Shown one piece after another: positions 56,340 through 64,000 of a stretch of 64,000 nt of DNA; within the stretch, counting starts at the first letter, position 1, and each line of letters opens with the position of its first letter. The translations under genes and the position numbers were made by a program. Below the pieces are notes generated by a model. It was not told the DNA's origin. It saw nothing but the letters and a program-made list of their open reading frames with translations, and did not search any database. The stretch covers positions 2,976,001 through 3,040,000 of the forward strand of contig NZ_CP154840.1 of NCBI RefSeq assembly GCF_047301505.1, in the 5' to 3' direction. This DNA comes from Lysinibacillus_B sp031181585. Lineage in GTDB: Bacteria > Bacillota > Bacilli > Bacillales_A > Planococcaceae.

Positions 56340-57380
56340 TTAATGCTGCAGACTTTTAATATCCTCTACCAACATTTCAACATTTTCCTTTTTTGTAGCC
56401 CAACTTGTACAAAACCTTACAACACTATGAGTAGCATTGAATTTTTCCCAGAAGGAAAAAGAATATTTTTTACCCAATTTCGTTAACACATCATTCGGTA
56501 AAATCGGGAACTGTTGATTTGTTTTGGAATCATATCGTAATGAATATCCCTTTTCAACAAACGCATCTCGAATCATCATCGCCATATCCACTGCATGCTT
56601 AGAAATCTCATAGTATAAGCCGTCTTCAAATAAGGTTTCAAACTGAATACCTAATAATCTTCCCTTTGCCAGCAATCCTCCTTTTTGCTTGATAAAATAG
56701 CGAAAATCTTTTTTAAGGTCATCGTTTATGATGACTACTGCTTCACCAAACATTGCGCCTACTTTCGTTCTGCCGATATAGAATACATCACAAAGTTTAG
56801 CAATATCTGCTAAGGAGAGATCGCTGCCTTTTGAAACCAGACCATATCCTAAACGAGCGCCATCTATAAACAACGGCAAATTACATTCCTGGCAAACTTT
56901 GCTTAATTCCTCCAATTCGGATTTACTATAAGTCGTTCCATTCTCGGTTGGGTGGGAAATGTAAACCAATCCTGGCTGAACTATATGCTCATGAGTGACA
57001 TCATTCCAATGATCGTCAAATAATTCCTTTACCTGCTCTGCCTTGATTTTTCCATCATCACTCTGCAACGTAAGCACTTTATGGCCAGTGGCTTCAATTG
57101 CTCCCGTTTCATGAACCGCGATATGACCTGTAATGGCTGCAACTACACCTTGATGAGGACGCAATATAGAAGAGATAATTGTAGTATTTGCTTGTGTTCC
57201 TCCAACTAAGAAGTGTATATCTGCATTCTCTGCATCACACGCTTTTCTAATATAAGTTCTGGCTTTTTCACAATGTTTATCCATACCGTATCCCGGTGTC
57301 TGCTCTTCATTAGTCTCCATTAATTGAAGTAGAATTCTCTTATGAGCACCTTCTGCATAATCATTTTCAAAACGTATCAT
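56340..57380 (-). CDS. Threonine aldolase family PLP enzyme
   Basis: 346 residues, fold-type I. FENDYAEGAHKRIL at the N-terminus, TGHIAVHETGAIE with the His that stacks on PLP, LFIDGARLGYGL with the PLP Asp, and the lysine in FYIGRTKVGAMFGE. Cleaves low-specificity threonine or beta-hydroxy amino acids to glycine and an aldehyde. Stand-alone. Confidence 0.9.
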   Translation of the reverse strand: MIRFENDYAEGAHKRILLQLMETNEEQTPGYGMDKHCEKARTYIRKACDAENADIHFLVGGTQANTTIISSILRPHQGVVAAITGHIAVHETGAIEATGHKVLTLQSDDGKIKAEQVKELFDDHWNDVTHEHIVQPGLVYISHPTENGTTYSKSELEELSKVCQECNLPLFIDGARLGYGLVSKGSDLSLADIAKLCDVFYIGRTKVGAMFGEAVVIINDDLKKDFRYFIKQKGGLLAKGRLLGIQFETLFEDGLYYEISKHAVDMAMMIRDAFVEKGYSLRYDSKTNQQFPILPNDVLTKLGKKYSFSFWEKFNATHSVVRFCTSWATKKENVEMLVEDIKSLQH

Positions 57381-57712
57381 TTATACTTCCCCCAACCTAT
57401 CTAATTTTTTCCGAATCAATAACATAGAGACATGTATTTCTTCAACCTCATTTTGTAATAATACTTGAAGTAATATTTGAGAATTGCTTACGTATTATTA
57501 CTAAATTTAATTAATTCATTAATTATTTCGGTATTCTTATATTTAATAACCAGCTTCGTTGGCTTAAAAAGAAGTTTCAATACTAATTTTTGGCAGCCAA
57601 GCCAGCACCTTATTTTGCGTTTCCATCTTATTTTTAACCTTGATTAGTTTTTCGACTATTTATTACTTCTCGTTTCGTGGCGAAAATAGGATAGCAGGCA
57701 AAGTGTTTTTGC
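57381..57712. other. Intergenic, AT-rich, no gene seen
   Basis: About 330 bp between two minus-strand genes. Promoter of the threonine aldolase gene must lie here; none is clear. Confidence 0.35.
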
Positions 57713-58057
57713 TTATTTTTGGCGTTCAAAGGAAATATAACGCGTGCCTTGAAATGATAATAACCCCAGATCTTTCTCAACTAGCATTCCATACTCCTTG
57801 CCCTCAATAACTAATTCCATTCGATCCCCACTTTGTACTTCAAACGTTACATAATATGTAGTGCGCGAATGGTCACCTTGAACGTGAATCCGCTTTGAGG
57901 CAACTTCTGCTGGGACCGTAAGAAGGGGGGAATTGTTATTTTTAATGCCCTGCTTAATGCTCGATAGTATGCTAAAAATTATAAAACCAAAAACAATAAT
58001 AAATATTATGCCGATAAATATAGGAGTAATTGTAAACATCATATCATCAAAAAACAT
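57713..58057 (-). CDS. DUF2500 family membrane protein
   Basis: 114 residues: one N-terminal membrane helix (IIFIIVFGFIIFSIL), then a small beta domain with VPAEVASKRIHVQGD and TTYYVTFEVQSGDRMEL, the pattern of DUF2500. AAAGGAAGTG precedes the ATG. Function unknown. It marks the left edge of the accessory island. Confidence 0.82.
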   Translation of the reverse strand: MFFDDMMFTITPIFIGIIFIIVFGFIIFSILSSIKQGIKNNNSPLLTVPAEVASKRIHVQGDHSRTTYYVTFEVQSGDRMELVIEGKEYGMLVEKDLGLLSFQGTRYISFERQK

Positions 58058-58217
58058 ATAGACACTTCCTTTCTGTATTTCTATACGTTCATATTACTAG
58101 AAGAGTTTCGATGGATGTTAGATTTTTTGTATGTAACTGGAATTTCATTTATAATTAGTACAAAATTTTCGAAGTTTACTTTTTCCCAACTTAACATACT
58201 CATCCATGTTACTGTAG

Positions 58218-58454
58218 ATGGTTACTAAACAATATTGCCCGAGTGTGGGACAAGAAAAAAACCTGCATATCAACACAGGATTAATTTTAATCGATTTTTC
58301 TAAGGTCGTGTCAGCTGAACAGGTTCATTATGCTTTTGTAAGCGTACTTGGACGTATGTATTGCAAAGTAATTCCCACTGAAGGCTACTGTTCAACTAAT
58401 AGAAGATTTGGAGTTTCCAAAACCGAAGCAAAGGCTGAGACAGACGACAAATAA
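58218..58454 (+). CDS. Doubtful small protein, possible relic
   Basis: 78 codons with a Cys-containing start (KQYCPSVGQEKN) that looks like a zinc ribbon missing its second Cys. No ribosome site. It ends inside an intrinsic terminator, which shows that some transcript ends here, but the gene itself may be a remnant. Confidence 0.3.
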   Translation: MVTKQYCPSVGQEKNLHINTGLILIDFSKVVSAEQVHYAFVSVLGRMYCKVIPTEGYCSTNRRFGVSKTEAKAETDDK

Positions 58455-58470
58455 AGTTGTCTGCTTTTTT
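58441..58470 (+). terminator. Terminator upstream of the DUF4429/SHOCT gene
   Basis: CAGACGAC / GTTGTCTG stem followed by GC and six T on the plus strand, ending 35 bases before the GTG of the next gene. Confidence 0.7.
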
Positions 58471-58504
58471 GTTTTCCAATAAAATGAAAAAGGAGGGATG
58501 GAAC

Positions 58505-58974
58505 GTGGCTAAATTATTTGAATTCACATCAAACGGTAAATTTTTTGTTATGGTTGATGATTACAATATAAAGATTCACCCAAAAGGCATAATGAACTTT
58601 CTAAATAAGGGTGGAAACAAGAGAGAAAAATCAATTCCAATTAAAGACATTACAGCAATCCAGTTCACTGAACCGAAAATAACGCCTGGATATGTCCAAT
58701 TTGCTACTAATGGAGCAACCGAAACACGAGGAGGCATTACATTCGCTGTAATGGAAGACAACACTGTTACCTTCACTAGAAAGGAATTAGAAAAAGCTCT
58801 TGAAATGATTGAATTAATCGAGTCTAAACGATATGCAGCTACGCACAGTCAATCTCCATCAATTCCCTCGAAATTTTAACTATGAAGGAATTGCTGGATG
58901 CAGGAATTCTCACACAAGAGGAATTTGATGCAAAAAAAGCAATTGCTCAGTATATAAGATCATGTTCCTCATAA
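58505..58974 (+). pseudogene. DUF4429-SHOCT protein, split by a one-base frameshift
   Basis: The first part (124 residues from GTG 58505, site AAAGGAGG) is a PH-like DUF4429 domain: IPIKDITAIQFTEPK, GYVQFATNGATETRGGI. It stops at TAA 58877-58879. Three bases on, in another frame, MKELLDAGILTQEEFDAKK is a textbook SHOCT domain, which normally ends such proteins, running to 58974. One more T in the AAATTTT run at 58871-58877 would join them. Either a sequencing error, a recent mutation or a slippage site. Confidence 0.75.
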
Positions 58975-59096
58975 CTATCATGCCTAACTTTTATAATTTG
59001 TTGACTGGGTGAAATTACTAATGATATCTATTAAAGATCTCTATGGAGATGGGAGAACAGATTCAGCTTACGTCAAAACAGAAAAAGGGGTATTTT

Positions 59097-59567
59097 ATGA
59101 ATAAAGATTCTGTAACATTTTTTTTCAATAGAGATCAGGCCTATATTAGATTTCTTATTGGGATAGACGATGAAGTATGGCCAATAGATAAGTTTACAGA
59201 AGAAATAGGTGTTACACCTACCGAGGCTTATAAAACAGGGGATATTTTTAAACGCGGAGATAGAAACCTTACTAGATATGCAACTTGCTGGAGTATAGAT
59301 ACTGGGGATGTTTTTTTACGTTATGAAGATAATGAAGATGAAAAATTATTTGAATCCTTAATTGAATCTTTGCAATCAAAGGTTGAACTAATCAACGAAT
59401 ATAGAAAGAAATATAATCTAACTTGTATTTTCTTCATTCATTACAAATTTCTTGATGCACAAACACCTGGAATGCGGTTACATCCCAGTGTTATTTCGTT
59501 TGCAAATAGTGTTGAAGCAATAATAGATGTGTATATAGATAATGAAAAATCACTACAAAATCAATGA
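59097..59567 (+). CDS. DUF4279 family protein
   Basis: 156 residues, start ATG 59097 after AAAGGGG. Pattern of DUF4279: an N-terminal beta hairpin FFFNRDQAYIRFLI, then IDKFTEEIGVTPTEAYKTGD, the ATCWSIDTGDV block and a C-terminal HPSVISFANSVEA strand. The family is frequently found with polymorphic toxins and is suspected to be an immunity protein; that role is inference here. Confidence 0.75.
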   Translation: MNKDSVTFFFNRDQAYIRFLIGIDDEVWPIDKFTEEIGVTPTEAYKTGDIFKRGDRNLTRYATCWSIDTGDVFLRYEDNEDEKLFESLIESLQSKVELINEYRKKYNLTCIFFIHYKFLDAQTPGMRLHPSVISFANSVEAIIDVYIDNEKSLQNQ

Positions 59568-59681
59568 AATTTTTAAAATAGCGCTTTACATAGCTACCAA
59601 TAGGCATTTTTTATATTTAGCTTATCGAAGAATATTTGTAGAAAACCCGCTTTCATTATCGGTAACGGGTTTCTTCTTTGT

Positions 59682-60521
59682 TTAATCAATTGTTCCTATA
59701 ATCGTTACGTACCCCAGCTTGCCGGTATTAATGATTTTAGTAGCAGCATCTACAGCAGCAGGCAATAAAGTATATCTGCCGCTTATAAAGCGCCAGCCAT
59801 TCTCGCTGCTATTGAGCTGCTGAGGTTCTGCGTATAACAAATAGCCTTCCCTCAGTAAATTATTCATCGCAGTTTCCATGGCTTCCTGTGTTTCAAATCT
59901 TCCGGACTGAATTCTAAAGGCTTGGGCCCCATCCATAATACGATACTCAATCTTCCCCGCTGCATTGCCTCCTTCAAGCACCTGTTTAATCCGAAGAACT
60001 AAACGAAGAACATGATTCTTTTCATGCTCCTGTCCGTTTACTGCCCCGGTATCATGACCGCCATGACCGGCATCTAGACATACGGTGCCATTAGCCTTTC
60101 CTAACGACGTTAATGTTTCACGGATTGCTCTAGCATACATTTGAGCTGATTGTTCGATAAATTGCGGATTGGTCTGTAGCTGTAAATCTACTGGATTAGA
60201 AATAAAAAGGTGCTCTGCTAGGATGGCAGGCATCGTTGTCTGACGAAGCACCTGATAACTCGCTGTTTTCATACCGCGGTTACGAATTCCTCTTTCATTT
60301 AAAAATTGAGCGACTACATTATGAAACACACTGCGTGCCGCTATCGTCGTTGATGCTGCATTTCCAGAAATATAATCCTCATAGCCCGTAGCAGATTGAT
60401 TGGTCGCACTATTTTCATGAAAAGAGAGAAATAAATCAACTCCTGCTCTATTTGCAATGTTTGCCCGTTCAGAAAGCATCAAATAGGTATCAGTAGATCG
60501 TGTGAGAATGACATTTACCAT
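59682..60521 (-). CDS. N-acetylmuramoyl-L-alanine amidase (Amidase_3) with permuted catalytic domain
   Basis: 279 residues, no signal peptide. The protein starts at what is normally the second strand of the fold (MVNVILTRSTDTYLMLSERA), with the zinc His of LFLSFHENS (His35) and the catalytic Glu of AILAEHLF (Glu103). Only afterwards comes the usual beginning: VCLDAGHGGHDTGAV (zinc His153) and QEHEKNHVLRL (zinc Glu165 or 167). Two SPOR-like repeats (AFRIQSGRF near 201, GWRFISGRY near 242) end it. All ligands are present but in circularly permuted order. AAAGGAGG ten bases before the ATG and no upstream coding sequence show this is the real start. Cuts the MurNAc-L-Ala bond, if active. Confidence 0.85.
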   Translation of the reverse strand: MVNVILTRSTDTYLMLSERANIANRAGVDLFLSFHENSATNQSATGYEDYISGNAASTTIAARSVFHNVVAQFLNERGIRNRGMKTASYQVLRQTTMPAILAEHLFISNPVDLQLQTNPQFIEQSAQMYARAIRETLTSLGKANGTVCLDAGHGGHDTGAVNGQEHEKNHVLRLVLRIKQVLEGGNAAGKIEYRIMDGAQAFRIQSGRFETQEAMETAMNNLLREGYLLYAEPQQLNSSENGWRFISGRYTLLPAAVDAATKIINTGKLGYVTIIGTID

Positions 60522-60627
60522 GTTAGATGATCCTCCTTTGATTTACTCTATTTTATGACTTCCCTACTACCTAATTGCCGGCGGTTGTCGGGGCAATGAT
60601 AATTTCTAGAAGCGCTATCATTGAGTC

Positions 60628-60941
60628 TTATAGATACTTTTGCTGATTATGGGAACCTTTAAATAAGCAGCCTATTTCCTCCTTTGCAGAATTCAATTTA
60701 TCAGGTATATGTATTTCTATTAGTTTTATTTCTTCTACATGATGAAATATATCAAATGCATAGCAAGCATCTTTATAAAAATAAATTTTTCATCATCTTC
60801 ATTGTTATGAAATCTCCGCTTACTAATAGGTTTTTGTCCTAACTCGATAATATAGAAGCGTTCAATCTCAAGCGATTGTATTGTTTTATCATTTTGTTCA
60901 TCAGAGTAAACCATTATATAGTCATATATTTTAATCATCAT
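60628..60941 (-). pseudogene. Frameshifted small gene, possible immunity protein
   Basis: Frame one reads KIYDYIMVYSDEQNDK...NNEDDEKFIF and then degenerates to an early stop; the shifted frame continues YKDACYAFDIFHHVEEIKLI and on to a stop at 60628-60630. One more T in the T5 run of the ATTTTTAT sequence joins them into about 104 residues. No ribosome site before the ATG and an in-frame stop just upstream, so the 5' end may also be lost. No family recognised. Confidence 0.6.
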
Positions 60942-61038
60942 TCAGAAGAACAATGGATACTGTCTATTTACTAGGTTTCATAATGTACTTCAGCACTGAT
61001 TTCCTTTAACTTTTTAGCATTTGCCATTCTGAAAGATT

Positions 61039-61461
61039 TCATAACGTTAATATGCTTGTATTTGCTACATAACCATAAATAATATATGTATCATTCTCTA
61101 ATCGATATGGAATGGATAATTCCTTTAATAGTTTGACAAATTCATCTGTAATATCAATTACTTCCGGTGATACTAGACGACCACGGTGTTTCAAATATCT
61201 TGGCCTTACCCGAATCCACTCGACACTGTAAAATGGGACAATACCCTCTATCCAATCTCCCCAATATGAAACATCCGTTTCAAATTCTTCCGGGTATAAC
61301 CGACCCTCTAACAAATACTTAGCTTGGTATGGCGGCGGAAATAATAAAGTATTTATAACCGCATCTTGGAGTTCCCGCCACTTTGTATCATTCATGACCG
61401 AAACTAAATTTCTTTCAGCAACGGTCTTCATTACTCTTGCTTTGTTTTGATTTGGTACCAT
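61039..61461 (-). CDS. DUF6678-like protein, possible immunity protein
   Basis: 140 residues with VAERNLVSVMNDTKWRELQ, FPPPYQAKYLLEG and a tryptophan-rich WGDWIEG block, followed by VEWIRVRPRY. The pattern fits the small family I know as DUF6678, often found among orphan immunity genes. CGGAGG precedes the ATG at 61461. One of several unrelated small genes in a row on this strand. Confidence 0.65.
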   Translation of the reverse strand: MVPNQNKARVMKTVAERNLVSVMNDTKWRELQDAVINTLLFPPPYQAKYLLEGRLYPEEFETDVSYWGDWIEGIVPFYSVEWIRVRPRYLKHRGRLVSPEVIDITDEFVKLLKELSIPYRLENDTYIIYGYVANTSILTL

Positions 61462-61596
61462 ATTGAAACCTCCGTTCGATAAGTGATTTGTTTATGTAGT
61501 GGATGAGTGTGAAGATTTCATGTTGTGAGTCAACTACAACATCATCCACCCTTCCTAAACCTTTCATAACAGCAATCATTCATATTGTTTGTACGG

Positions 61597-61878
61597 CTAC
61601 ATATCACGAAGCAGCGAAGTATCCAAATACTCTTTCCCCAAATAACCGCTGCAGATAACAGGGCGGTTAATGATTTCATACAATTTCTTCAAATCCGATA
61701 TATATTCTTGGGTCCAAGTTTCAAACGAATCAAATTCCGCCTTAGAAATTTGATGGTACTCCGGGGAGTCAGTTACTCCCGTCAGCACCTCATACGCATA
61801 AATAGTATCGCCAAACTTTCCTACAGACTGGTACCTGCCTGTTTTCAGGCGGACATATTCGGTGTATCTCAAGGTCAT
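61597..61878 (-). CDS. Small protein of unknown function in the island
   Basis: 93 residues, Tyr-rich with YTEYVRLKTGRYQSVGK and ending KEYLDTSLLRDM. ATG at 61878 is seven bases after AAAGG. No family recognised; size, composition and position suggest another immunity-like gene. Confidence 0.6.
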   Translation of the reverse strand: MTLRYTEYVRLKTGRYQSVGKFGDTIYAYEVLTGVTDSPEYHQISKAEFDSFETWTQEYISDLKKLYEIINRPVICSGYLGKEYLDTSLLRDM

Positions 61879-61948
61879 CACTCAGCCTTTCATTTAATTG
61901 CGACTCCTGTAATCCAGACAATCACTTCCTATGAGGATTGCTTATCTT

Positions 61949-62428
61949 CTATAATAATTTCTGTGAATCATATTCCTTTAATTTAGTTTCAATGTAATTC
62001 CAAGCATCTGATACTTCCCTGAATACCCAGCCAATTTCATTTATTCCTTCAGAACCCCTTACTCCTACTATCAGGGTTCTAATTGCTTCTTCAGATTTAT
62101 CCCCAACAATTAATGCAATGGGAAATGGCATATCTCTGTACCTGTAGCTACCAACAGCAAATACACTTTCTAGTTGATCTCCCCATTCATAAGACAGTTC
62201 ACTTAAATCTATGATCAATCCACCTGGTTCCCAAGCTTCTAAAACGGCTTCACCAATGGCTCTCATGAAAATGGCATCTGAATTGCCTGCTGAACCAAAA
62301 CCATACACCCCAATAAACTTCAGTATCATGATTTCGACATAATTTACTTCGCTGGATTTACCCATATGAACTTCATATTTAATTTCACTCAATTCTTCCA
62401 ATCTTATTTGAGTTGTAGATATCTTCAT
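61949..62428 (-). CDS. Protein of unknown function, STAS-like pattern, in the island
   Basis: 159 residues. The central GGLIIDLSELSYEWGDQL resembles the core strand-helix of STAS-type domains, and IALIVGDKSEEAIRTLI a following strand-helix. Strong site AAGGAGG before the ATG at 62428. No family named with confidence; probably an immunity-type or regulatory protein. Confidence 0.6.
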   Translation of the reverse strand: MKISTTQIRLEELSEIKYEVHMGKSSEVNYVEIMILKFIGVYGFGSAGNSDAIFMRAIGEAVLEAWEPGGLIIDLSELSYEWGDQLESVFAVGSYRYRDMPFPIALIVGDKSEEAIRTLIVGVRGSEGINEIGWVFREVSDAWNYIETKLKEYDSQKLL

Positions 62429-62623
62429 ATGTTCCTCCTTCTTATGGAAAATCTAATTAAAAATCTATTTTTTTAATTCCATTCAAAATAATTTTGTCAG
62501 GATATTCTTAACTGTTTTTCATAACTAAGTCCTCATTGGATTACTTTAACTCAAGTCTTGTATCCTATTTATTAGGAGGCAGGGCCGTTCATACCTTATC
62601 TTATTAGCAAACCCAAGTTTTAG
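62429..62623. other. Boundary between the island and the GC-rich vWA gene
   Basis: AT-rich spacer holding the promoter of the 61949-62428 gene on the minus strand. Nothing else recognised. Confidence 0.35.
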
Positions 62624-62656
62624 AAAAAAGAGCCCCTCCTAAATTTAGAAGAGCCT
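62624..62656 (-). terminator. Terminator of the vWA operon
   Basis: Imperfect stem around CTTCTAAATTTAGGAG with outer GAG/CTC and six T on the minus strand, about 75 bases past the vWA stop. Confidence 0.65.
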
Positions 62657-62730
62657 CTCCTTAGCATTCACTGTTCTCAAAGATATTTAAAGTCTTGGAT
62701 ATCCATATTGTACTTTTTGAATTCATTTCG

Positions 62731-63963
62731 TCATTGCTGTATGTTCAGTCCGTTCACTAGTTCATTCAAGTCGCGGCCCTGCAGCGCGCCTGCCACAAGC
62801 TCCGGCAGCATGCCTGGTGTACAGGCGAAGCAAGGTGTACCATCGCGGGAGAGTTGTCTAGCCAGCCGTTCATCGTAAAACGGACGTCCGCTATCCGACA
62901 ACGACAGAAGGCACAGCGTCTGCACGCCCGATTCACGCATTTCTCGCATGCGGCGCACCAGTGCTGATCGGTTGCCGCCCTCGTATAGGTCGGTTATGAG
63001 AATAAACAGTGTCTTTTTCGGTTCTTCGATAAACGACTCACAGTACGCAACCGACTTGTTAATGTCCGTTCCCCCACCAAGTTGGACGCCGAACAGCATG
63101 TCGACAGGATCATCCGCGCACTGCTCCGTAAGATCAACGACCTCTGTGTCGAACACAACAACGCGGGTATTCAGCGCCGGCATGCTGGCGAAGACCGCGC
63201 CCGTTACCGAAGCCCAGATGACCGACTCTGCCATCGATCCGCTTTGGTCGATGTCGAGAATGACAGTCCATTCTTTATTACGCCGGGCCCGGTCGAAATA
63301 ATAGAATTTTTCGGGTATGAGGATGTTCCGCTCCTGATCATAATGCTTCAGATTACGCTGGATCGTCCGCTTCCAGTCCAGTCCACTGAGCGAAGGCAGC
63401 GGTGTATGCTGCCGTTTGTTCAGCGCCCCGGTCACAGCACGTTGCATGTCTTCCTTTAAGCGAGCCATCAGGTCGTCAACAACAGCCTTGACGAGGAGGC
63501 GGGCGGTCTCTTTCGTCTTCTCGGGAATTTTTCCCTTGAGCGCCATCAACATACCGACCATCTGGATATCCGGCTTTACCGATGCCAATAGTTCCGGCTC
63601 GAATAGAAGCTGCTTCCATCCCTTGCGCTCAATCGCATCGTTCTGGATGATAGAGACAACATCCTCCGCAAACAGGCTACGTACATCACCGAGCCAGCGG
63701 GACAGGTTTACCGCTCCTCTTCCTCCACCCGCACCGCGGCCGGAGACGTTTCCTACGCTCCGTCCAGAAGTGCCGCTAGACAAGCTGTCGTCCGTCTCGT
63801 CATATATAGCTGCCAGCGCGGCATCCATGATTGCTTCTTCTTCCGTCAACTGCACTGCGTCGCTTCCGGTCAATTCTTCAAGCTTACTCTGTGCGGCTTC
63901 GCCTAAGATTAATCGCCAGCGAGATACAGAGTGTTCCAGTTTTCCGTTCGTTTGATCCGTCAT
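62731..63963 (-). CDS. vWA-domain protein of the MoxR-associated type
   Basis: 410 residues from the ATG at 63963 (GAGGA nine bases before). N-terminal helical domain with a Gly/Ser/Arg linker (GRGAGGGRGAV, near residue 80), then a vWA domain with the complete metal site DIDQSGSM, later Thr in GGGTDINK and ITDLYEGG. Cytoplasmic, no signal peptide. In related operons this vWA protein works with a MoxR AAA+ ATPase and SWIM or DUF5682 proteins. The upstream gene ends one base before it. Base composition is visibly richer in G and C than all neighbours, a sign of transfer. Confidence 0.82.
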   Translation of the reverse strand: MTDQTNGKLEHSVSRWRLILGEAAQSKLEELTGSDAVQLTEEEAIMDAALAAIYDETDDSLSSGTSGRSVGNVSGRGAGGGRGAVNLSRWLGDVRSLFAEDVVSIIQNDAIERKGWKQLLFEPELLASVKPDIQMVGMLMALKGKIPEKTKETARLLVKAVVDDLMARLKEDMQRAVTGALNKRQHTPLPSLSGLDWKRTIQRNLKHYDQERNILIPEKFYYFDRARRNKEWTVILDIDQSGSMAESVIWASVTGAVFASMPALNTRVVVFDTEVVDLTEQCADDPVDMLFGVQLGGGTDINKSVAYCESFIEEPKKTLFILITDLYEGGNRSALVRRMREMRESGVQTLCLLSLSDSGRPFYDERLARQLSRDGTPCFACTPGMLPELVAGALQGRDLNELVNGLNIQQ

Positions 63964-63964
63964 T

Positions 63965-64000
63965 TTAAAAATCCTCAAAATCAAATTCATTTAATTCATC
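63965..64000 (-). CDS. C-terminal end of the upstream gene (partial)
   Basis: Twelve codons reading DELNEFDFEDF and TAA, one base before the vWA start. The acidic tail is all that is inside the window; identity cannot be told, but tight spacing shows it is in the same operon. Confidence 0.5.
   Translation of the reverse strand, partial: DELNEFDFEDF

Noticed and set aside
1..64000. CRISPR array, tRNA or rRNA genes, prophage, complete IS element
   Set aside because: Looked for repeat-spacer series, cloverleaf/TTCGAA-type T-arm sequences, phage structural genes and transposases; none seen.

Overview
The window reads as chromosome of a low-GC, spore-forming Bacillota of the Planococcaceae type (Lysinibacillus/Solibacillus-like). 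Grounds: AT-rich sequence with strong GGAGG ribosome sites and TTG/GTG starts; the Bacillus order ysoA-tig-clpX-lon-engB; spore genes (a gerB-gerA-gerC germinant receptor, a CwlJ-type cortex hydrolase, a YjcZ-type small membrane protein, a DUF3231 protein); and SLH-domain surface proteins typical of bacteria with an S-layer. The genus is inferred. I see no rRNA, tRNA, CRISPR array, prophage or complete insertion sequence.

Layout. 1-6.2 kb: a minus-strand operon of three exported proteins (an unknown secreted protein, an SLH protein, a large SLH+vWA protein). 6.3-14 kb: YjfB-like protein and the protein quality-control block (EngB, Lon, ClpX, trigger factor, YsoA-like TPR protein). 14-18.5 kb: a ProC-family reductase, a four-TM protein and a two-gene carboxynorspermidine synthase/decarboxylase operon with a good sigma-A promoter. 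18.5-25 kb: GyrI-like protein, germination receptor operon, HAD phosphatase, DUF3231 protein and a paralogue of the four-TM protein. 25-33 kb: OFA-type transporter, PAQR/hemolysin III protein, iron alcohol dehydrogenase, SelO, DJ-1 protein, LysM-NlpC/P60 wall hydrolase. 33.5-42 kb: a lone MurE paralogue, exonuclease, GlnD-like DUF294 protein, ammonium transporter with a TnrA/GlnR box, a nucleoid-protein-like gene, Lrp regulator, metallo-hydrolase and a palindromic repeat element. 42-57 kb: acetyltransferase, cupin with an apparent ATT start, CwlJ, YjcZ-type protein, LysE exporter, SWIM-SNF2 helicase, MFS exporter, DUF1697, a BirA-type-operator-controlled bioY, beta-helix protein, threonine aldolase. 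57.7-62.5 kb: an accessory island of small, partly frameshifted genes resembling orphan immunity genes, with an unusual amidase inside. 62.7-64 kb: a visibly GC-richer vWA gene and the tail of its upstream partner.

Most unusual: (1) the amidase at 59682-60521 carries all Amidase_3 motifs in circularly permuted order and starts at a strong ribosome site; (2) the MurE-like ligase at 33522-34931 has lost the DNPR-type amino-acid recognition motif; (3) the cupin at 43251-43877 has ATT where its start codon should be; (4) the 58-62 kb island contains at least two genes broken by one-base changes in T-runs; (5) a ~129 bp palindromic element lies between two identical 29 bp hairpins at 41.1-41.3 kb. 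Starts were often moved to internal codons with a ribosome site; each such case is explained in its entry.
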